64,000 nucleotides of DNA from Paenibacillus sp. JNUCC32 (GCF_014863545.1 NZ_CP062260.1:1302001-1366000), one strand, 5' to 3'; counted from the first letter of the stretch, positions 17,357-26,837 are shown. Made by a program: numbers and translations. The notes: generated from the letters alone by a model not told the origin.

Positions 17357-18250
17357 TTACAAATTTCGCGTGGATCGGGTACGGTTGAAAGGTTCGGCGG
17401 ATGCATCGGATTGACTGATCAGCCATATCACAGGCGTAAAGGCAACGAGAAAACAGCTGCCCGCCAGAATCGGCAGCAAGGACCATTCCGCCACGGAGTA
17501 ACCGAGAAGCGTCTGCCATCCGATGGAGATCAGTCCGAATAAATAGGCGAGACCGCTGATATGGATGATGATCGGTTTAACGGCAGCATTGACGGATTTT
17601 CTCATGGACAGCCAGGCCACCAAAGGAATGGCCTGCAGTGCATGAAACCCGAGTCCGTGCAGCCAAATGATATTGCCGCCGATCCCGGTGAAACGACCCG
17701 CGTTGATGGAAATCCAGATGCCTGCGGCAAAAGATACCAGCACCGCGATCATGGCATAACGGATGCCGAGACCAAGCTCCGGATGGGCCTCTATTACACG
17801 CTTGCGGAAATATTGAGTCCCCAGGATCAGGTAGAACACGATGAGCAGAAGCGCAACGGCAGGAAAAATCGTGGAGATGACATGATCGAAGGATGAACCG
17901 TTCTGAACGAACCTCGGATCGACGCCGCGGAAATGTTGTACGGTCTCGGCGAAGTAGGAGAACAACACGAGGGGGATGTAACAGCAGCGGTAGATCGATT
18001 GGCTTCGTGGCCGCATGCCGGAAACCGGTAGAATGCTTGCGGTTGATAGGATGAATATTCCCAGGGCCGCGTTGAAGGAAAAGGCTTTGGAGACATCTCC
18101 GTCCGGTGAGACAGGTCCGCCATGGAGCAGCACCCATACCCCGCAAATTCCGGCCAGCAAAAAGCCGAGCAGACCCGTCAGCATGAGCCATGTCTCCTGT
18201 TTATACAGCCGGTATGCCCCGCTGGCCGCTTCACGTGCAAGTTGGTTCAT
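17357..18250 (-). CDS. Hypothetical multi-pass membrane protein
   Basis: A 297-residue integral membrane protein with seven to eight hydrophobic helices, start ATG 18250 behind AAAGAGGGT. A conserved-looking block WLHGLGFHALQAIPLVAWL, with two histidines in a helix, resembles that of widespread uncharacterised bacterial membrane proteins; such histidines could bind haem or metal, but this is not established. The N-terminus YRLYKQETWLMLTGLLGFLLAG is the first helix. Single gene between a terminator and a 350-base gap; no function is claimed. Confidence 0.65.
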   Translation of the reverse strand: MNQLAREAASGAYRLYKQETWLMLTGLLGFLLAGICGVWVLLHGGPVSPDGDVSKAFSFNAALGIFILSTASILPVSGMRPRSQSIYRCCYIPLVLFSYFAETVQHFRGVDPRFVQNGSSFDHVISTIFPAVALLLIVFYLILGTQYFRKRVIEAHPELGLGIRYAMIAVLVSFAAGIWISINAGRFTGIGGNIIWLHGLGFHALQAIPLVAWLSMRKSVNAAVKPIIIHISGLAYLFGLISIGWQTLLGYSVAEWSLLPILAGSCFLVAFTPVIWLISQSDASAEPFNRTRSTRNL

Positions 18251-18608
18251 AATGAATACCCTCTTTCGGAAAGATGAATTGTTTCTAATGTACAAGAGAA
18301 CGGGAGCTGCTTTAACGGGCTGGGGATGTAATGGGCACCGTACCCCGGGATGATTTCATGGCTGGGCCTAAGCCGGGGATGAGATGGCTGTTCATCCGCA
18401 TGGGGAATGAGGAGGCCAGTGCTTTTTTACTAGATCGGGACCTGATGAAAATGAATCCTTCGCTTGATTGTTCCTTTCCTGTATACCTACTAAAATTGAA
18501 AAATGTGGTTATTGCTTGGTAGATCGGTTTAATAGTTTATGGAATTGAAATTTGTTGGTAGACTGCCTGAAGAAGCAGGGCGGCGAGACAGAAGGGGCGT
18601 CCGTATTT

Positions 18609-19454
18609 ATGTCCAATCGAATATTAGTTACACCCGAGCAGCTGGAGCAGGTATCCGCGCAATTTGCCCAATCAGGGCAACTTAGCGGCGATTTGGTGCA
18701 GCGGCTCCAGCGAAGCATTCACGAAATGGAAGGTCAGTGGGAAGGGATGACCCGCGAGCGGTTTTACGGGGATTATCAGCAGGCCAGGACGACGATGCTC
18801 AAGTTTGTGGACTGCTTGCAAACGATATCCGCCGAGCTGAAGCAAATATCCGTCAAATTCCGTTCCACGGATGAAATGGTGAACGGTGCTGCAGCTGGAG
18901 GAGCCGTAGCAGGCGCGGGCATTATGGCTGGGGCGGCAACCGGAGCGGGAATCGCTGCGGCGGCAGGCGCTGCATCCAAGACTTCCGGCGTGGCCGCTAA
19001 ATCCTCAAGCAACCCGCTGGACGCAGCGCTCAAAGGAGTAGAAGTGGAAGGCAGCGTAATCAAGCACGAAGAGAATGGACTTTATGCCAAAGCAATAACA
19101 GGCAGCGCGGGAGCAAGCTTATCCGAAGGAGCGCATGCCAGCGGGGCTGTTGTTGAAGCAGGTTATGCGAATGATCATGTCGAAGGATCGGTTAGCCTGG
19201 TGAAGGCCGAAGTCGAGGCGGCGGTCAAGGACGGTACGCTTAGCGTCGGAGCTGAGGCTACATTAAACAAATATGAGGGCGGCGTGAATATTCCGCTTCC
19301 TTGGACGGATAAAGAGCTGCACATCGGAGGTTCCGCTTCACTGGGCGTACTCGGCGCATCCGCGGAGGTGGGCAAGAGCGGATTGAAGTTCCACATCCCG
19401 TTGGGACCGGGAGCAAGCCTCGTCGGAGTCGGCGGAGCGATTACGGTAAAATAG
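18609..19454 (+). CDS. WXG100-headed protein, probable type VII secretion substrate
   Basis: A 281-residue protein. Residues 1-~95 are a helical-hairpin WXG100 domain with W44-E-G46 in the turn (HEMEGQWEGMTRERFY) and a C-terminal FRSTD segment resembling the YxxxD/E export signal. An alanine/glycine-rich linker with VAGAGIMAGAATGAGIAAAA-type sequence follows. Residues ~140-281 are a repetitive glycine/serine beta-rich region (SAGASLSEGAHASGA, HIGGSASLGVLGASAEVG). The start is the ATG of MSNRILVTPEQLEQV. The ribosome binding site is weak and distant. The C-terminus is not a recognised toxin. Neighbours include a DUF4176 gene, which is characteristic of T7SS loci. Confidence 0.75.
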   Translation: MSNRILVTPEQLEQVSAQFAQSGQLSGDLVQRLQRSIHEMEGQWEGMTRERFYGDYQQARTTMLKFVDCLQTISAELKQISVKFRSTDEMVNGAAAGGAVAGAGIMAGAATGAGIAAAAGAASKTSGVAAKSSSNPLDAALKGVEVEGSVIKHEENGLYAKAITGSAGASLSEGAHASGAVVEAGYANDHVEGSVSLVKAEVEAAVKDGTLSVGAEATLNKYEGGVNIPLPWTDKELHIGGSASLGVLGASAEVGKSGLKFHIPLGPGASLVGVGGAITVK

Positions 19455-19471
19455 AAGGGGGCGCACAGCCG

Positions 19472-19672
19472 ATGAGCGACAGACAAAAACGGTTCAAAAA
19501 CATAATGGTGATTATTGCTATCGTCGGCGTTCTGGGCACGGTGATTCCCAATCTGCTGGACACGAGTTACGCGGCAGCGGAAAAAGCCGTCATCTGCCTA
19601 TCCTTTCTCATTGGAGTACCGCTCGTAGTGTCGATTGTCTATTGGATCGGTAAAAAAATAATGAAGGGTTGA
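19472..19672 (+). CDS. Small two-helix membrane protein
   Basis: A 66-residue protein with two membrane helices (IMVIIAIVGVLGTVIPNLL and VICLSFLIGVPLVVSIVYWI) and a basic C-terminus GKKIMKG. Start behind GAAGGGGG, 17 bases after the WXG100-headed gene; its stop overlaps the region of the next gene's binding site, so the three genes are one transcript. Possibly an immunity or accessory membrane protein of the T7SS unit; no family recognised. Confidence 0.65.
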   Translation: MSDRQKRFKNIMVIIAIVGVLGTVIPNLLDTSYAAAEKAVICLSFLIGVPLVVSIVYWIGKKIMKG

Positions 19673-19677
19673 TCAAC

Positions 19678-20004
19678 ATGGAACAGCATGAGCAAACGGA
19701 GCAGAAGCTGCTGCCAATCGGATCTGTCGTCAAGTTCAAGGATTGGGACCAGACGCTGATGATCTATGGCCGAATGCAGAACGATTCCAAGACGCTAAAG
19801 CGTTGGGATTACGTTGCCTGCTTCTATCCTCACGGAAATCTGACCGCGGATTCCAACATCTTTTTCAACCATAAGGACATCTCGGAAATCGTATTCACGG
19901 GTTACGTCAACGAGGATGAAATTGCATTCCGTGATGCATTGTTGGAAGGAATTGCGAAAGCGGATCAAATGGCGGCCGCGGGCTCCGGCTCGGACCATTC
20001 ATAA
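19678..20004 (+). CDS. DUF4176 family protein
   Basis: A 108-residue cytoplasmic protein with the DUF4176 signature LLPIGSVVKFKD...LMIYGRMQ, then WDYVACFYPHGNL and FFNHKDISEIVFTGY. DUF4176 proteins occur almost exclusively in loci for type VII (ESX/Yuk) secretion effectors in Firmicutes; their function is not known. The ATG at 19678 is chosen over the overlapping TTG at 19669. Third gene of the small island and followed by a terminator. Confidence 0.8.
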   Translation: MEQHEQTEQKLLPIGSVVKFKDWDQTLMIYGRMQNDSKTLKRWDYVACFYPHGNLTADSNIFFNHKDISEIVFTGYVNEDEIAFRDALLEGIAKADQMAAAGSGSDHS

Positions 20005-20032
20005 ATCAAATATAGCAGCTCGGTTCGTAAAG

Positions 20033-20056
20033 CAGCTCTGACAAGAGCTGTTTTTT
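20033..20056 (+). terminator. Terminator after the WXG100/DUF4176 unit
   Basis: CAGCTCT-gaca-AGAGCTG followed by TTTTTT, a textbook intrinsic terminator. Confidence 0.88.
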
Positions 20057-20105
20057 GTTTGTACGGGAGTTGCATTGAAAACCAAACAAACAAATACAAT
20101 ATCTT

Positions 20106-20142
20106 CGTTTATTTTTGAAAATACGCTATTCAAAAATAAACG
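20106..20142. promoter_or_regulatory. 14-bp inverted repeat upstream of rhaEW, candidate RhaR operator
   Basis: CGTTTATTTTTGAA and its exact complement TTCAAAAATAAACG are separated by 9 bases, 62 bases ahead of the rhaEW start. A possible -10 (TACAAT, 20095-20100) lies just upstream, so a bound repressor would block transcription start. The adjacent TGAAAGCAAATTCA (20166-20179) resembles a cre site with one mismatch. Confidence 0.6.
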
Positions 20143-20204
20143 GGCGTGTTAATATGGGAAACAAATGAAAGCAAATTCATATGGTCAATCGGAGGGGAAG
20201 CTTC

Positions 20205-22274
20205 ATGGTTCAGAGCTTATGGGAACAATCAAAGGCACAGCAGGCACAAAATACATTGGATGAGCTTGTCTATCGCTCGAATTTGATTGGTGCCGACCGG
20301 CGCGTATGCAACTGGGGCGGCGGCAACACATCCAGTAAAACAACGATTCAGGATTTTCGCGGCAACGACGTCGAGGTGATGTACGTAAAAGGCAGCGGAT
20401 CCGATCTGGCCACCATGAAAGCGGGCAATTTCACAGGCTTGCGCATGGAGGATATCCGGCCGCTGTTCGAACGAGATTCGATGTCGGATGAGGAGATGGT
20501 GGCATATCTGGGACATTGCATGGTAGATGCGAAGCACCCGCGCGCTTCTATTGAAACGCTGCTGCACGCGTTCTTGCCGTTTCGGCATGTGGACCATACG
20601 CATCCGGATGCCATTATCAGCTTGTGCTGCGCCCATAACGGCAAAGAATTAGCCCGGGAAATTTTCGGCGACCGATTCGTGTGGGTTCCATATGTCCGCC
20701 CTGGCTTTACGCTGTCGAAGATGATCGCGGAAGGGGTGCTGGCTAATCCGAACGCCGAGCTTGTGCTCATGGAGAAGCATGGCCTTGTAACCTGGGGCGA
20801 TACCTCGGAAGCTTGTTACGCACAGACGATTCGCATCATAAGTGAAGCGGAAGCCTTCATTGAAGCCCGAGTGAACAACGACAAGCTGTTCGGCGGCCGG
20901 AAGCATGCGCCGCTTGCCGCGGAAATCCGTCGGAGCATCGCTGCGGAAGTGATGCCTGCCGTACGCGGCGCCGTCAGCGACGCGAAGAAGATGATCCTGT
21001 CCTTCGATGATCAAGACGATGTGCTGGACTTCGTCGGTGGCATCGATTCGCCGAAGCTGTCCCAAGTAGGCGCCGCTTGTCCGGATCACCTGGTTCATAC
21101 CAAGGTTGTTCCCCTCTTCATCGATTGGACGCCGAACGCTGAAGATATCGAAGGCCTTAAAGCAAAGCTCATCGAAGGCATTGCGGCATACAAAGCGCAG
21201 TATCAAGCCTATTTTGAACGCAACCATCATGAAGGCGACGTCATGTTCGAAGCGGCTCCGCGAGTCATCCTGATTCCCGGAATCGGAATGATCAACACCG
21301 GCAAGAGCTGGGCGATGTCGCAAGTCAGCGGCGCCCTGTATCATCGGGCAATCGCGGTCATGCGCGGCGCAACGGCGCTCGGCGACTTCGTATCCCTGAG
21401 CGAGAACGAATCCTACAACGTGGAGTATTGGCCGCTGGAGCTGTATAAATTGAGCCTTGCACCGGCTGAAGCGGAGTTTTCGCGGCAGATTGCTTTTATC
21501 ACCGGGGGAGCCGGGGGGATCGGCAGTGCCGCGGCGCGCAGGCTGGTAGCCGAAGGAGCCCATGTCGTGCTGGCGGACCTAAATCTTGAAGGCGCGCAGC
21601 AGGTTGCCGAGGAAATCAATGCAAAGTACGGGGAGAATCGGGCATTTGCTGTTAAAATGGACGTAACCGACGAAGAGGCCGTGCAGCGCGCCTATCGTGA
21701 AACCTCCGTAACTTATGGCGGTGTCGATATTATCGTGAACAATGCGGGCCTTGCAACGTCCAGCCCGTTTGACGAGACGTCTCTAAAGGAATGGAACCTG
21801 AACATGAACGTGCTGGGCACAGGTTATTTCCTCGTGGCCAGAGAAGCCTTCTCCTTGATGAAGGTACAGGGAATTGGCGGGAGCATGGTGTTTATCGGAT
21901 CGAAGAACTCCGTTTATGCCGGAAAAAATGTGACCGCATACAGCTCAGCGAAAGCGCTAGAGGCGCATTTGGCCCGCTGCATCGCTGCCGAGGGCGGGGA
22001 ATACGGCATCCGAGTGAATACGATCCTGCCTGACGCGATATTGCAAGGCTCTGCGATCTGGAACTCGAACTGGAGAAACGAGCGGGCTGCAGCCTACGGG
22101 ATCGAACCGGATCAGCTGGAAGAGCACTATCGGAAACGCACGACACTGCTCGTGAACATCTATCCGCAGGACATTGCCGAAGGCATTGCTTACTTTGCTT
22201 CGTCCAAATCATCGAAGACGACCGGCTGTATGCTGACGATTGACGGGGGAGTACCGGCAGCGTTTACTCGATAA
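20205..22274 (+). CDS. rhaEW: Bifunctional L-rhamnulose-1-phosphate aldolase / L-lactaldehyde dehydrogenase
   Basis: A 689-residue two-domain enzyme matching B. subtilis RhaEW (YuxG). Residues 1-~420 are a class II aldolase domain cleaving rhamnulose-1-P to dihydroxyacetone-P and L-lactaldehyde, with zinc histidines H131 and H133 in HTHPDAI and NWGGGNTSSK. Residues ~428-689 are a short-chain dehydrogenase oxidising lactaldehyde to L-lactate: nucleotide motif TGGAGGIG (433-440), NNAG, and catalytic Y579/K583 in YSSAK. Start ATG 20205 behind GGAGGGG. First gene of the rhamnose operon, downstream of a strong inverted repeat. Confidence 0.95.
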   Translation: MVQSLWEQSKAQQAQNTLDELVYRSNLIGADRRVCNWGGGNTSSKTTIQDFRGNDVEVMYVKGSGSDLATMKAGNFTGLRMEDIRPLFERDSMSDEEMVAYLGHCMVDAKHPRASIETLLHAFLPFRHVDHTHPDAIISLCCAHNGKELAREIFGDRFVWVPYVRPGFTLSKMIAEGVLANPNAELVLMEKHGLVTWGDTSEACYAQTIRIISEAEAFIEARVNNDKLFGGRKHAPLAAEIRRSIAAEVMPAVRGAVSDAKKMILSFDDQDDVLDFVGGIDSPKLSQVGAACPDHLVHTKVVPLFIDWTPNAEDIEGLKAKLIEGIAAYKAQYQAYFERNHHEGDVMFEAAPRVILIPGIGMINTGKSWAMSQVSGALYHRAIAVMRGATALGDFVSLSENESYNVEYWPLELYKLSLAPAEAEFSRQIAFITGGAGGIGSAAARRLVAEGAHVVLADLNLEGAQQVAEEINAKYGENRAFAVKMDVTDEEAVQRAYRETSVTYGGVDIIVNNAGLATSSPFDETSLKEWNLNMNVLGTGYFLVAREAFSLMKVQGIGGSMVFIGSKNSVYAGKNVTAYSSAKALEAHLARCIAAEGGEYGIRVNTILPDAILQGSAIWNSNWRNERAAAYGIEPDQLEEHYRKRTTLLVNIYPQDIAEGIAYFASSKSSKTTGCMLTIDGGVPAAFTR

Positions 22275-22382
22275 TCGAAAGAATGAGTAACCAACCTAAC
22301 GCAAGGAATCAAGAATTCTTATTAAGATGGGGCGCTGGGTTGATACAACCCGGCTGTCCTCATTCATATGGGAGGATATGCG

Positions 22383-23648
22383 ATGAGGCAGGACGTTGCA
22401 AGGAACTTTGAGGAAGCTAAACAGCTCTATGGGCAGCATGGCATCGATGTGGACCAAATCTTGACGGAACTTGAGCGCATCAAAATCTCCATCCATTGCT
22501 GGCAGGGAGATGATGTTCGCGGATTCCTGTTCCGTGATCAGGACCTGTCCGGCGGCATCTCCGTGACCGGGGAATATCCCGGGGCAGCCGAAACACCGGA
22601 CCAGCTGAGGGCCGACCTGGAAAAAGCGTTGTCGCTCATTCCCGGATCCCACAAAGTGAATCTCCACGCGATTTATGCGGATACCGACGAGTCCGTTGAT
22701 TTGGATCAGCTGGAGCCGAGGCACTTCCAGTCCTGGGTGGATTGGGCCAAGGAGCAGGGGATCGGACTCGATTTTAATCCCACCTGCTTTTCCCACGACA
22801 AGTCGAAGGACGGGTTTACGCTGAGTCATGCCGACCCGGCGATTCGTCAATTTTGGATTGAACATTGCAAGGCTTCGCGAAGAATCGGAGCTTATTTCGG
22901 TGAACAGCTGGGTCAGACCTGCGTGACGAATATTTGGGTTCCGGACGGTTACAAGGATATGCCGGTAGACCGAATGGCACCGAGACAGCGGCTGAAGGAT
23001 TCGCTGGATGAGATTTTTGCCGAGGATATCAATCCGGAATGGAATTTGGATGCCGTCGAGAGTAAGCTGTTCGGGCTCGGCTCCGAAGCCTACGTTGTGG
23101 GCTCGCACGAGTTCTACATGGGGTATGGCATTCGGAACAACAAGCTGATCTGCCTGGATGCGGGTCATTTTCACCCAACCGAGAGCATTGCCGGCAAACT
23201 GTCGTCACTCGCCCTTTTCACCGATGGACTACTCCTTCACGTCAGCCGGCCGATGCGCTGGGACAGCGACCATGTCGTCATCATGGACGATGAGCTGACC
23301 GAGATCGGACGCGAGCTGGTGCGCAATCAACTGCTGGATGTTACCCATATCGGACTGGATTTCTTCGATGCCAGCATTAACCGCATCGCTGCGTGGGTTA
23401 TCGGAACCCGCAATACGATTAAGGCGCTGCTGCGCGCCAAGCTTGAACCGGTCGATCGGCTGAAGCAGGCTGAACTTGAAGGCGATTACACGACCCGCCT
23501 GGCGTTGACCGAAGAGTTTAAATCCTATCCGTTCGGAGCGGTCTGGGATTACTATTGCGAACGTTTGGGAGTGCCGGTCAGAGAAGAGTGGCTGTCCGAA
23601 GTGAAACAGTATGAACAGGACGTATTGCTGAAGCGTTCGCAAGCATGA
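22383..23648 (+). CDS. rhaA: L-rhamnose isomerase
   Basis: A 421-residue enzyme interconverting L-rhamnose and L-rhamnulose, close to E. coli RhaA along its whole length: [20 protein letters not shown]-like [48 protein letters not shown] (metal ligands), [17 protein letters not shown] and [11 protein letters not shown]. Start ATG 22383 with GGGAGGA six bases upstream; an in-frame ATG at 22368 lacks one. It follows rhaEW by 108 bases with no terminator seen. Confidence 0.96.
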   Translation: MRQDVARNFEEAKQLYGQHGIDVDQILTELERIKISIHCWQGDDVRGFLFRDQDLSGGISVTGEYPGAAETPDQLRADLEKALSLIPGSHKVNLHAIYADTDESVDLDQLEPRHFQSWVDWAKEQGIGLDFNPTCFSHDKSKDGFTLSHADPAIRQFWIEHCKASRRIGAYFGEQLGQTCVTNIWVPDGYKDMPVDRMAPRQRLKDSLDEIFAEDINPEWNLDAVESKLFGLGSEAYVVGSHEFYMGYGIRNNKLICLDAGHFHPTESIAGKLSSLALFTDGLLLHVSRPMRWDSDHVVIMDDELTEIGRELVRNQLLDVTHIGLDFFDASINRIAAWVIGTRNTIKALLRAKLEPVDRLKQAELEGDYTTRLALTEEFKSYPFGAVWDYYCERLGVPVREEWLSEVKQYEQDVLLKRSQA

Positions 23649-23719
23649 GAAGAGATGGAATCGTCATCGGTTTCATGCCCGAACCGTTGATTATGATCTG
23701 ACAAGGAGGCTGGGGAGCG

Positions 23720-25189
23720 TTGAGCGTTCTTGCATTTGATTTGGGAGCAAGCAGCGGCAGGGCGATGCTGGGCCAGCTGAACAGCCGCACCATCGGCGTG
23801 GAGGAAATTCACCGGTTCCCGAACGATCCCGTTCGAATCGGCGACCGCTTTCAATGGGATATCTTACGGATCTACCATGAGATGAAACAGGGCTTGCTCA
23901 AGCTGAAGGGGAAACATCGCTTGCCGTCGAGCATCGGACTTGATACCTGGGCGGTGGATTTCGGTCTCCTGGATCGGGGCGGGGAGCTGCTCATGAATCC
24001 GTATCATTATCGGGACACGCACACGGATGGCGTGATGGAACAGGTCTTCCGGGAGCTGACGCCTGGAGAAATTTTTGATCGGACGGGAATACAATTTCTC
24101 TCGTTCAATACGATGTACCAGCTTGCTTCGCTCCAACGGAAGAAACCCTATCTGCTTCAAGAGGCTGAGCGATTCTTAATGATCCCCGATTTGCTGCGCT
24201 ACTTCTTGACGGGCGAGATGGCGAACGAATTCACGAATGCGACCACGACGCAGCTGTATAACCCACACTCGGCCAGCTGGGATGATCATCTATTGAAATC
24301 AATGAAGATCCCTCATGGGTTATTTCATCCTGTGGTTCAACCCGGTACCCATATCGGGGGGTTAAGGCCTGCCGTAACCGAGGAACTGGGGCTTCCATCC
24401 ATCCCGCTTTATGCGGTTGCAGAGCATGATACGGCTTCCGCCGTGGTTGCGGTTCCTGCATTGGAGCGGTCGTTCGCCTATTTGAGCTGCGGCACCTGGT
24501 CGTTGATGGGGACCGAGGTCGACCAGCCGGTCATTCATGAAAGGGCCCGTGAGCTGAACTTCACGAATGAAGGAGGCGCATACGGCACGTACCGGCTGCT
24601 CAAGAACATCATGGGGCTGTGGATCCTGCAGGAATGTCAGCGGACCTGGGGGCGGGAAGGGATGACGTATTCGTATCCCGAATTGGTTCATATGGCGGAA
24701 GCGGCACCGGCATTTGCTTGCTTCATCGATCCGGACGATTCCATGTTCCTCCCTGCGGGAGACATGCCGAAACGGGTAAGGGAATATGCTGCCCGCACGA
24801 ACCAGGGCGTTCCGCAGAACGAGGGCGCGCTTGTACGCTGCATTATGGAAAGCTTGGCCATGCAATACCGATATGTGCTGGAGTTGACCGAGGAATTGTC
24901 CGGACGGAAATTTCAGGGCTTGCATATGGTAGGCGGTGGCATTCATAATGAAACATTATGCCAGTGGACGGCGAACGCCATTGGGAAGCCGGTATGGGCG
25001 GGGCCTGCGGAAGGCAGCGCCATCGGCAATATGGCCGTACAGTTCATTGCGCAGGGCGAGCTGTCCGATATATGGGAAGCGCGAGCAGTCATTAGGGAAT
25101 CCTTCCCGGTCAAGACCTACGAGCCGCAGGATGCCCCCTTATGGGAGGAAGCTTACGGGGTGTTCGGTCAGCGGACCGGGAAGAGATAG
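23720..25189 (+). CDS. rhaB: Rhamnulokinase, FGGY family
   Basis: A 489-residue sugar kinase phosphorylating L-rhamnulose at O-1. The ATP-binding phosphate-1 motif is FDLGASSGRAMLG at the N-terminus, the substrate-domain block is SIGLDTWAVDFGLLD, and the C-terminal LHMVGGGIHNETLCQWTANA is the adenosine motif. TTG start at 23720, AAGGAGG ten bases upstream. A clear paralogue lies at 53831 in the fucose operon. Position between rhaA and rhaR supports the rhamnulose specificity. Confidence 0.94.
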   Translation: MSVLAFDLGASSGRAMLGQLNSRTIGVEEIHRFPNDPVRIGDRFQWDILRIYHEMKQGLLKLKGKHRLPSSIGLDTWAVDFGLLDRGGELLMNPYHYRDTHTDGVMEQVFRELTPGEIFDRTGIQFLSFNTMYQLASLQRKKPYLLQEAERFLMIPDLLRYFLTGEMANEFTNATTTQLYNPHSASWDDHLLKSMKIPHGLFHPVVQPGTHIGGLRPAVTEELGLPSIPLYAVAEHDTASAVVAVPALERSFAYLSCGTWSLMGTEVDQPVIHERARELNFTNEGGAYGTYRLLKNIMGLWILQECQRTWGREGMTYSYPELVHMAEAAPAFACFIDPDDSMFLPAGDMPKRVREYAARTNQGVPQNEGALVRCIMESLAMQYRYVLELTEELSGRKFQGLHMVGGGIHNETLCQWTANAIGKPVWAGPAEGSAIGNMAVQFIAQGELSDIWEARAVIRESFPVKTYEPQDAPLWEEAYGVFGQRTGKR

Positions 25190-25216
25190 AATATACGAAC
25201 AGTAAGGATGGGCGGT

Positions 25217-25996
25217 ATGATGCTGGTTGCAGAACGATATGAGAAAATAGTACAGTTGGTCAACGAAAGAGGGAGCATTCGAGTCTCCGAGCTGAGTCAG
25301 CTCTGCGGCGTAACGGAGGAAACGATTCGCCGCGACCTTGACAGGCTGGAGCAAGCAGGGCGCCTGCGCCGTTCCCACGGGGGAGCGGTTAGCGTGAAGG
25401 ATCAACCGGAAATTCAGCGGTCTCAGCCGGAAATACCGTATGCTGAACGGGAAATCATGCATGCGCTGGAGAAGCAGCGAATCGCGGAGGAAGCGGTCAA
25501 GCGAATCCATCCGAACGACCGCATCCTGCTGGATGCAAGCTCAACCGCGTGGTACATGGCCAAGATCATACCGGACATTCCGATTACCGTGCTGACGAAT
25601 TCGATTAAGGTGGCCGCTGAGCTGAGCACCAAGGAGCGCGTTCAGGTCATCTCGACGGGCGGAATCCTGGCTCATCGTTCCTTGTCCTTCGTCGGTCCGC
25701 TGGCGGAGCGTTCGCTGGAAGCTTACTACGTGGATAAAGCCTTCCTCTCCTGCAAGGGCGTGCACATGGACCGGGGCTTGAGCGAATCCAATGAGCTGCA
25801 GGCGAGAATCAAGCAAAAAATGATCGGGATGACGGATGAGACCATTCTGCTTGCCGATGCCAGCAAATTCGGCACGCAGGCTTTTGCGCAGGTCGCCGAC
25901 CTCGCCGAAGTGAACCTGATCATCACCGACCGGAGATTGACGGAAGAGGAAGCGGCGCCTTATCGTGCGCTGGGTCTTCGAATCGAATCCGTATAG
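25217..25996 (+). CDS. rhaR: DeoR family regulator of rhamnose genes
   Basis: A ~259-residue repressor: N-terminal DeoR helix-turn-helix (ERYEKIVQLVNERGSIRVSE, then VTEETIRRDLDRLEQ) and a C-terminal DeoRC sensor domain with the phosphosugar-binding ILLDASSTAWYMAK and ISTGGIL blocks. Start ambiguous among ATG 25208, 25217 and 25220; AAGGA at 25204-25208 favours the later two. Equivalent to B. subtilis RhaR (YulB), which responds to L-rhamnulose-1-P; the likely target here is the inverted repeat at 20106-20142. Confidence 0.88.
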   Translation: MMLVAERYEKIVQLVNERGSIRVSELSQLCGVTEETIRRDLDRLEQAGRLRRSHGGAVSVKDQPEIQRSQPEIPYAEREIMHALEKQRIAEEAVKRIHPNDRILLDASSTAWYMAKIIPDIPITVLTNSIKVAAELSTKERVQVISTGGILAHRSLSFVGPLAERSLEAYYVDKAFLSCKGVHMDRGLSESNELQARIKQKMIGMTDETILLADASKFGTQAFAQVADLAEVNLIITDRRLTEEEAAPYRALGLRIESV

Positions 25997-26027
25997 AGCA
26001 AGCTGCTGGATCATATCAACATGGAAT

Positions 26028-26072
26028 CCCCCCGTTCCGGGGGGTTCTTGCTAGAGGCCGACTCATCGGCCT
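26028..26072 (+). terminator. Two adjacent hairpins between rhaR and lutA, weak terminator or attenuator
   Basis: CCCCCC-gttcc-GGGGGG followed by TTCTTGCT, then AGGCCGA-ctca-TCGGCCT at 26055-26072. The T-tract is poor, so partial read-through into lutABC is plausible; no clear promoter is visible between the two. Confidence 0.55.
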
Positions 26073-26099
26073 ATCCTGACGATTAGCGGGGTGAAGAGG

Positions 26100-26837
26100 T
26101 TGAAGATTTCATTGTTTGTCACTTGCCTCAGCGATGCCTTGTTCCCGCGGGTAGCTGAATCGATGGCAAGACTGCTGGCAAGGTACGGCGTGCAGCTGGA
26201 ATTCCCGGAAATCCAGACCTGCTGCGGCCAACCTGCCTACAACAGCGGTTATTGGGAAGAGGCGCGCATCAGTGCCAGGACGATTTTGGACGCTTTTGAC
26301 GACAGCGACTTTGTGGTGTCCCCTTCGGGGTCCTGCACGTATATGATTCATCATTATCCGGATTTGTTCAAGGACGATCCCGTTTACCTGGATAAAGCGA
26401 AAGCGCTTCAATCCAAATGCTATGAGTTTACGCAATTCCTCGTCGACGTGCTGGGCGTGACCGATGTTGGCGCCGTCTATCCGCGCAAGGTAACCTATCA
26501 TCCTTCCTGCCACGGCAGCCGCCTGCTCGGGGTGAAGGACGAACCGATGAAACTGCTGAGTCACGTCAAAGGGCTGGAGCTCGTCCCCTTGCCGTTTGCC
26601 GAGGATTGCTGCGGGTTCGGGGGAACGTTTGCCGTGAAAATGGCGGATATTTCGGGCGCGATGGTAACGGAGAAAAGCGATCATGTGCTGGAAACCGAGG
26701 CGTCCGTGCTGGTCGGACTTGACATGGCCTGCCTCATGAACATTGCCGGCAATCTGCGACACCGGGGCGAGAAGGTTCAGGTCAAGCATTTGGCCGAGCT
26801 TTTGTACGAGGGGGTGAGCGTGCATGAGCACAGCTGA
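26100..26837 (+). CDS. lutA: L-lactate oxidation complex subunit LutA
   Basis: A 245-residue (Fe-S)-binding protein with two cysteine-rich CCG domains: QTCCGQPAYNSGYW near residue 40 and DCCGFGGTFAVK near residue 170. With LutB and LutC it oxidises L-lactate to pyruvate in Bacilli, at the cytoplasmic face and replacing an NAD-independent lactate dehydrogenase. Start taken as TTG 26100, which aligns with the B. subtilis N-terminus (KISLFVTC); GTG 26091 is the alternative. It starts 103 bases after rhaR and overlaps lutB by 14 bases. Confidence 0.94.
   Translation: MKISLFVTCLSDALFPRVAESMARLLARYGVQLEFPEIQTCCGQPAYNSGYWEEARISARTILDAFDDSDFVVSPSGSCTYMIHHYPDLFKDDPVYLDKAKALQSKCYEFTQFLVDVLGVTDVGAVYPRKVTYHPSCHGSRLLGVKDEPMKLLSHVKGLELVPLPFAEDCCGFGGTFAVKMADISGAMVTEKSDHVLETEASVLVGLDMACLMNIAGNLRHRGEKVQVKHLAELLYEGVSVHEHS

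Noticed and set aside
18331..18522. 63-residue reading frame between the membrane protein and the WXG100-headed gene
   Set aside because: Poor ribosome binding site, atypical codon use, no family resemblance; most likely spurious.
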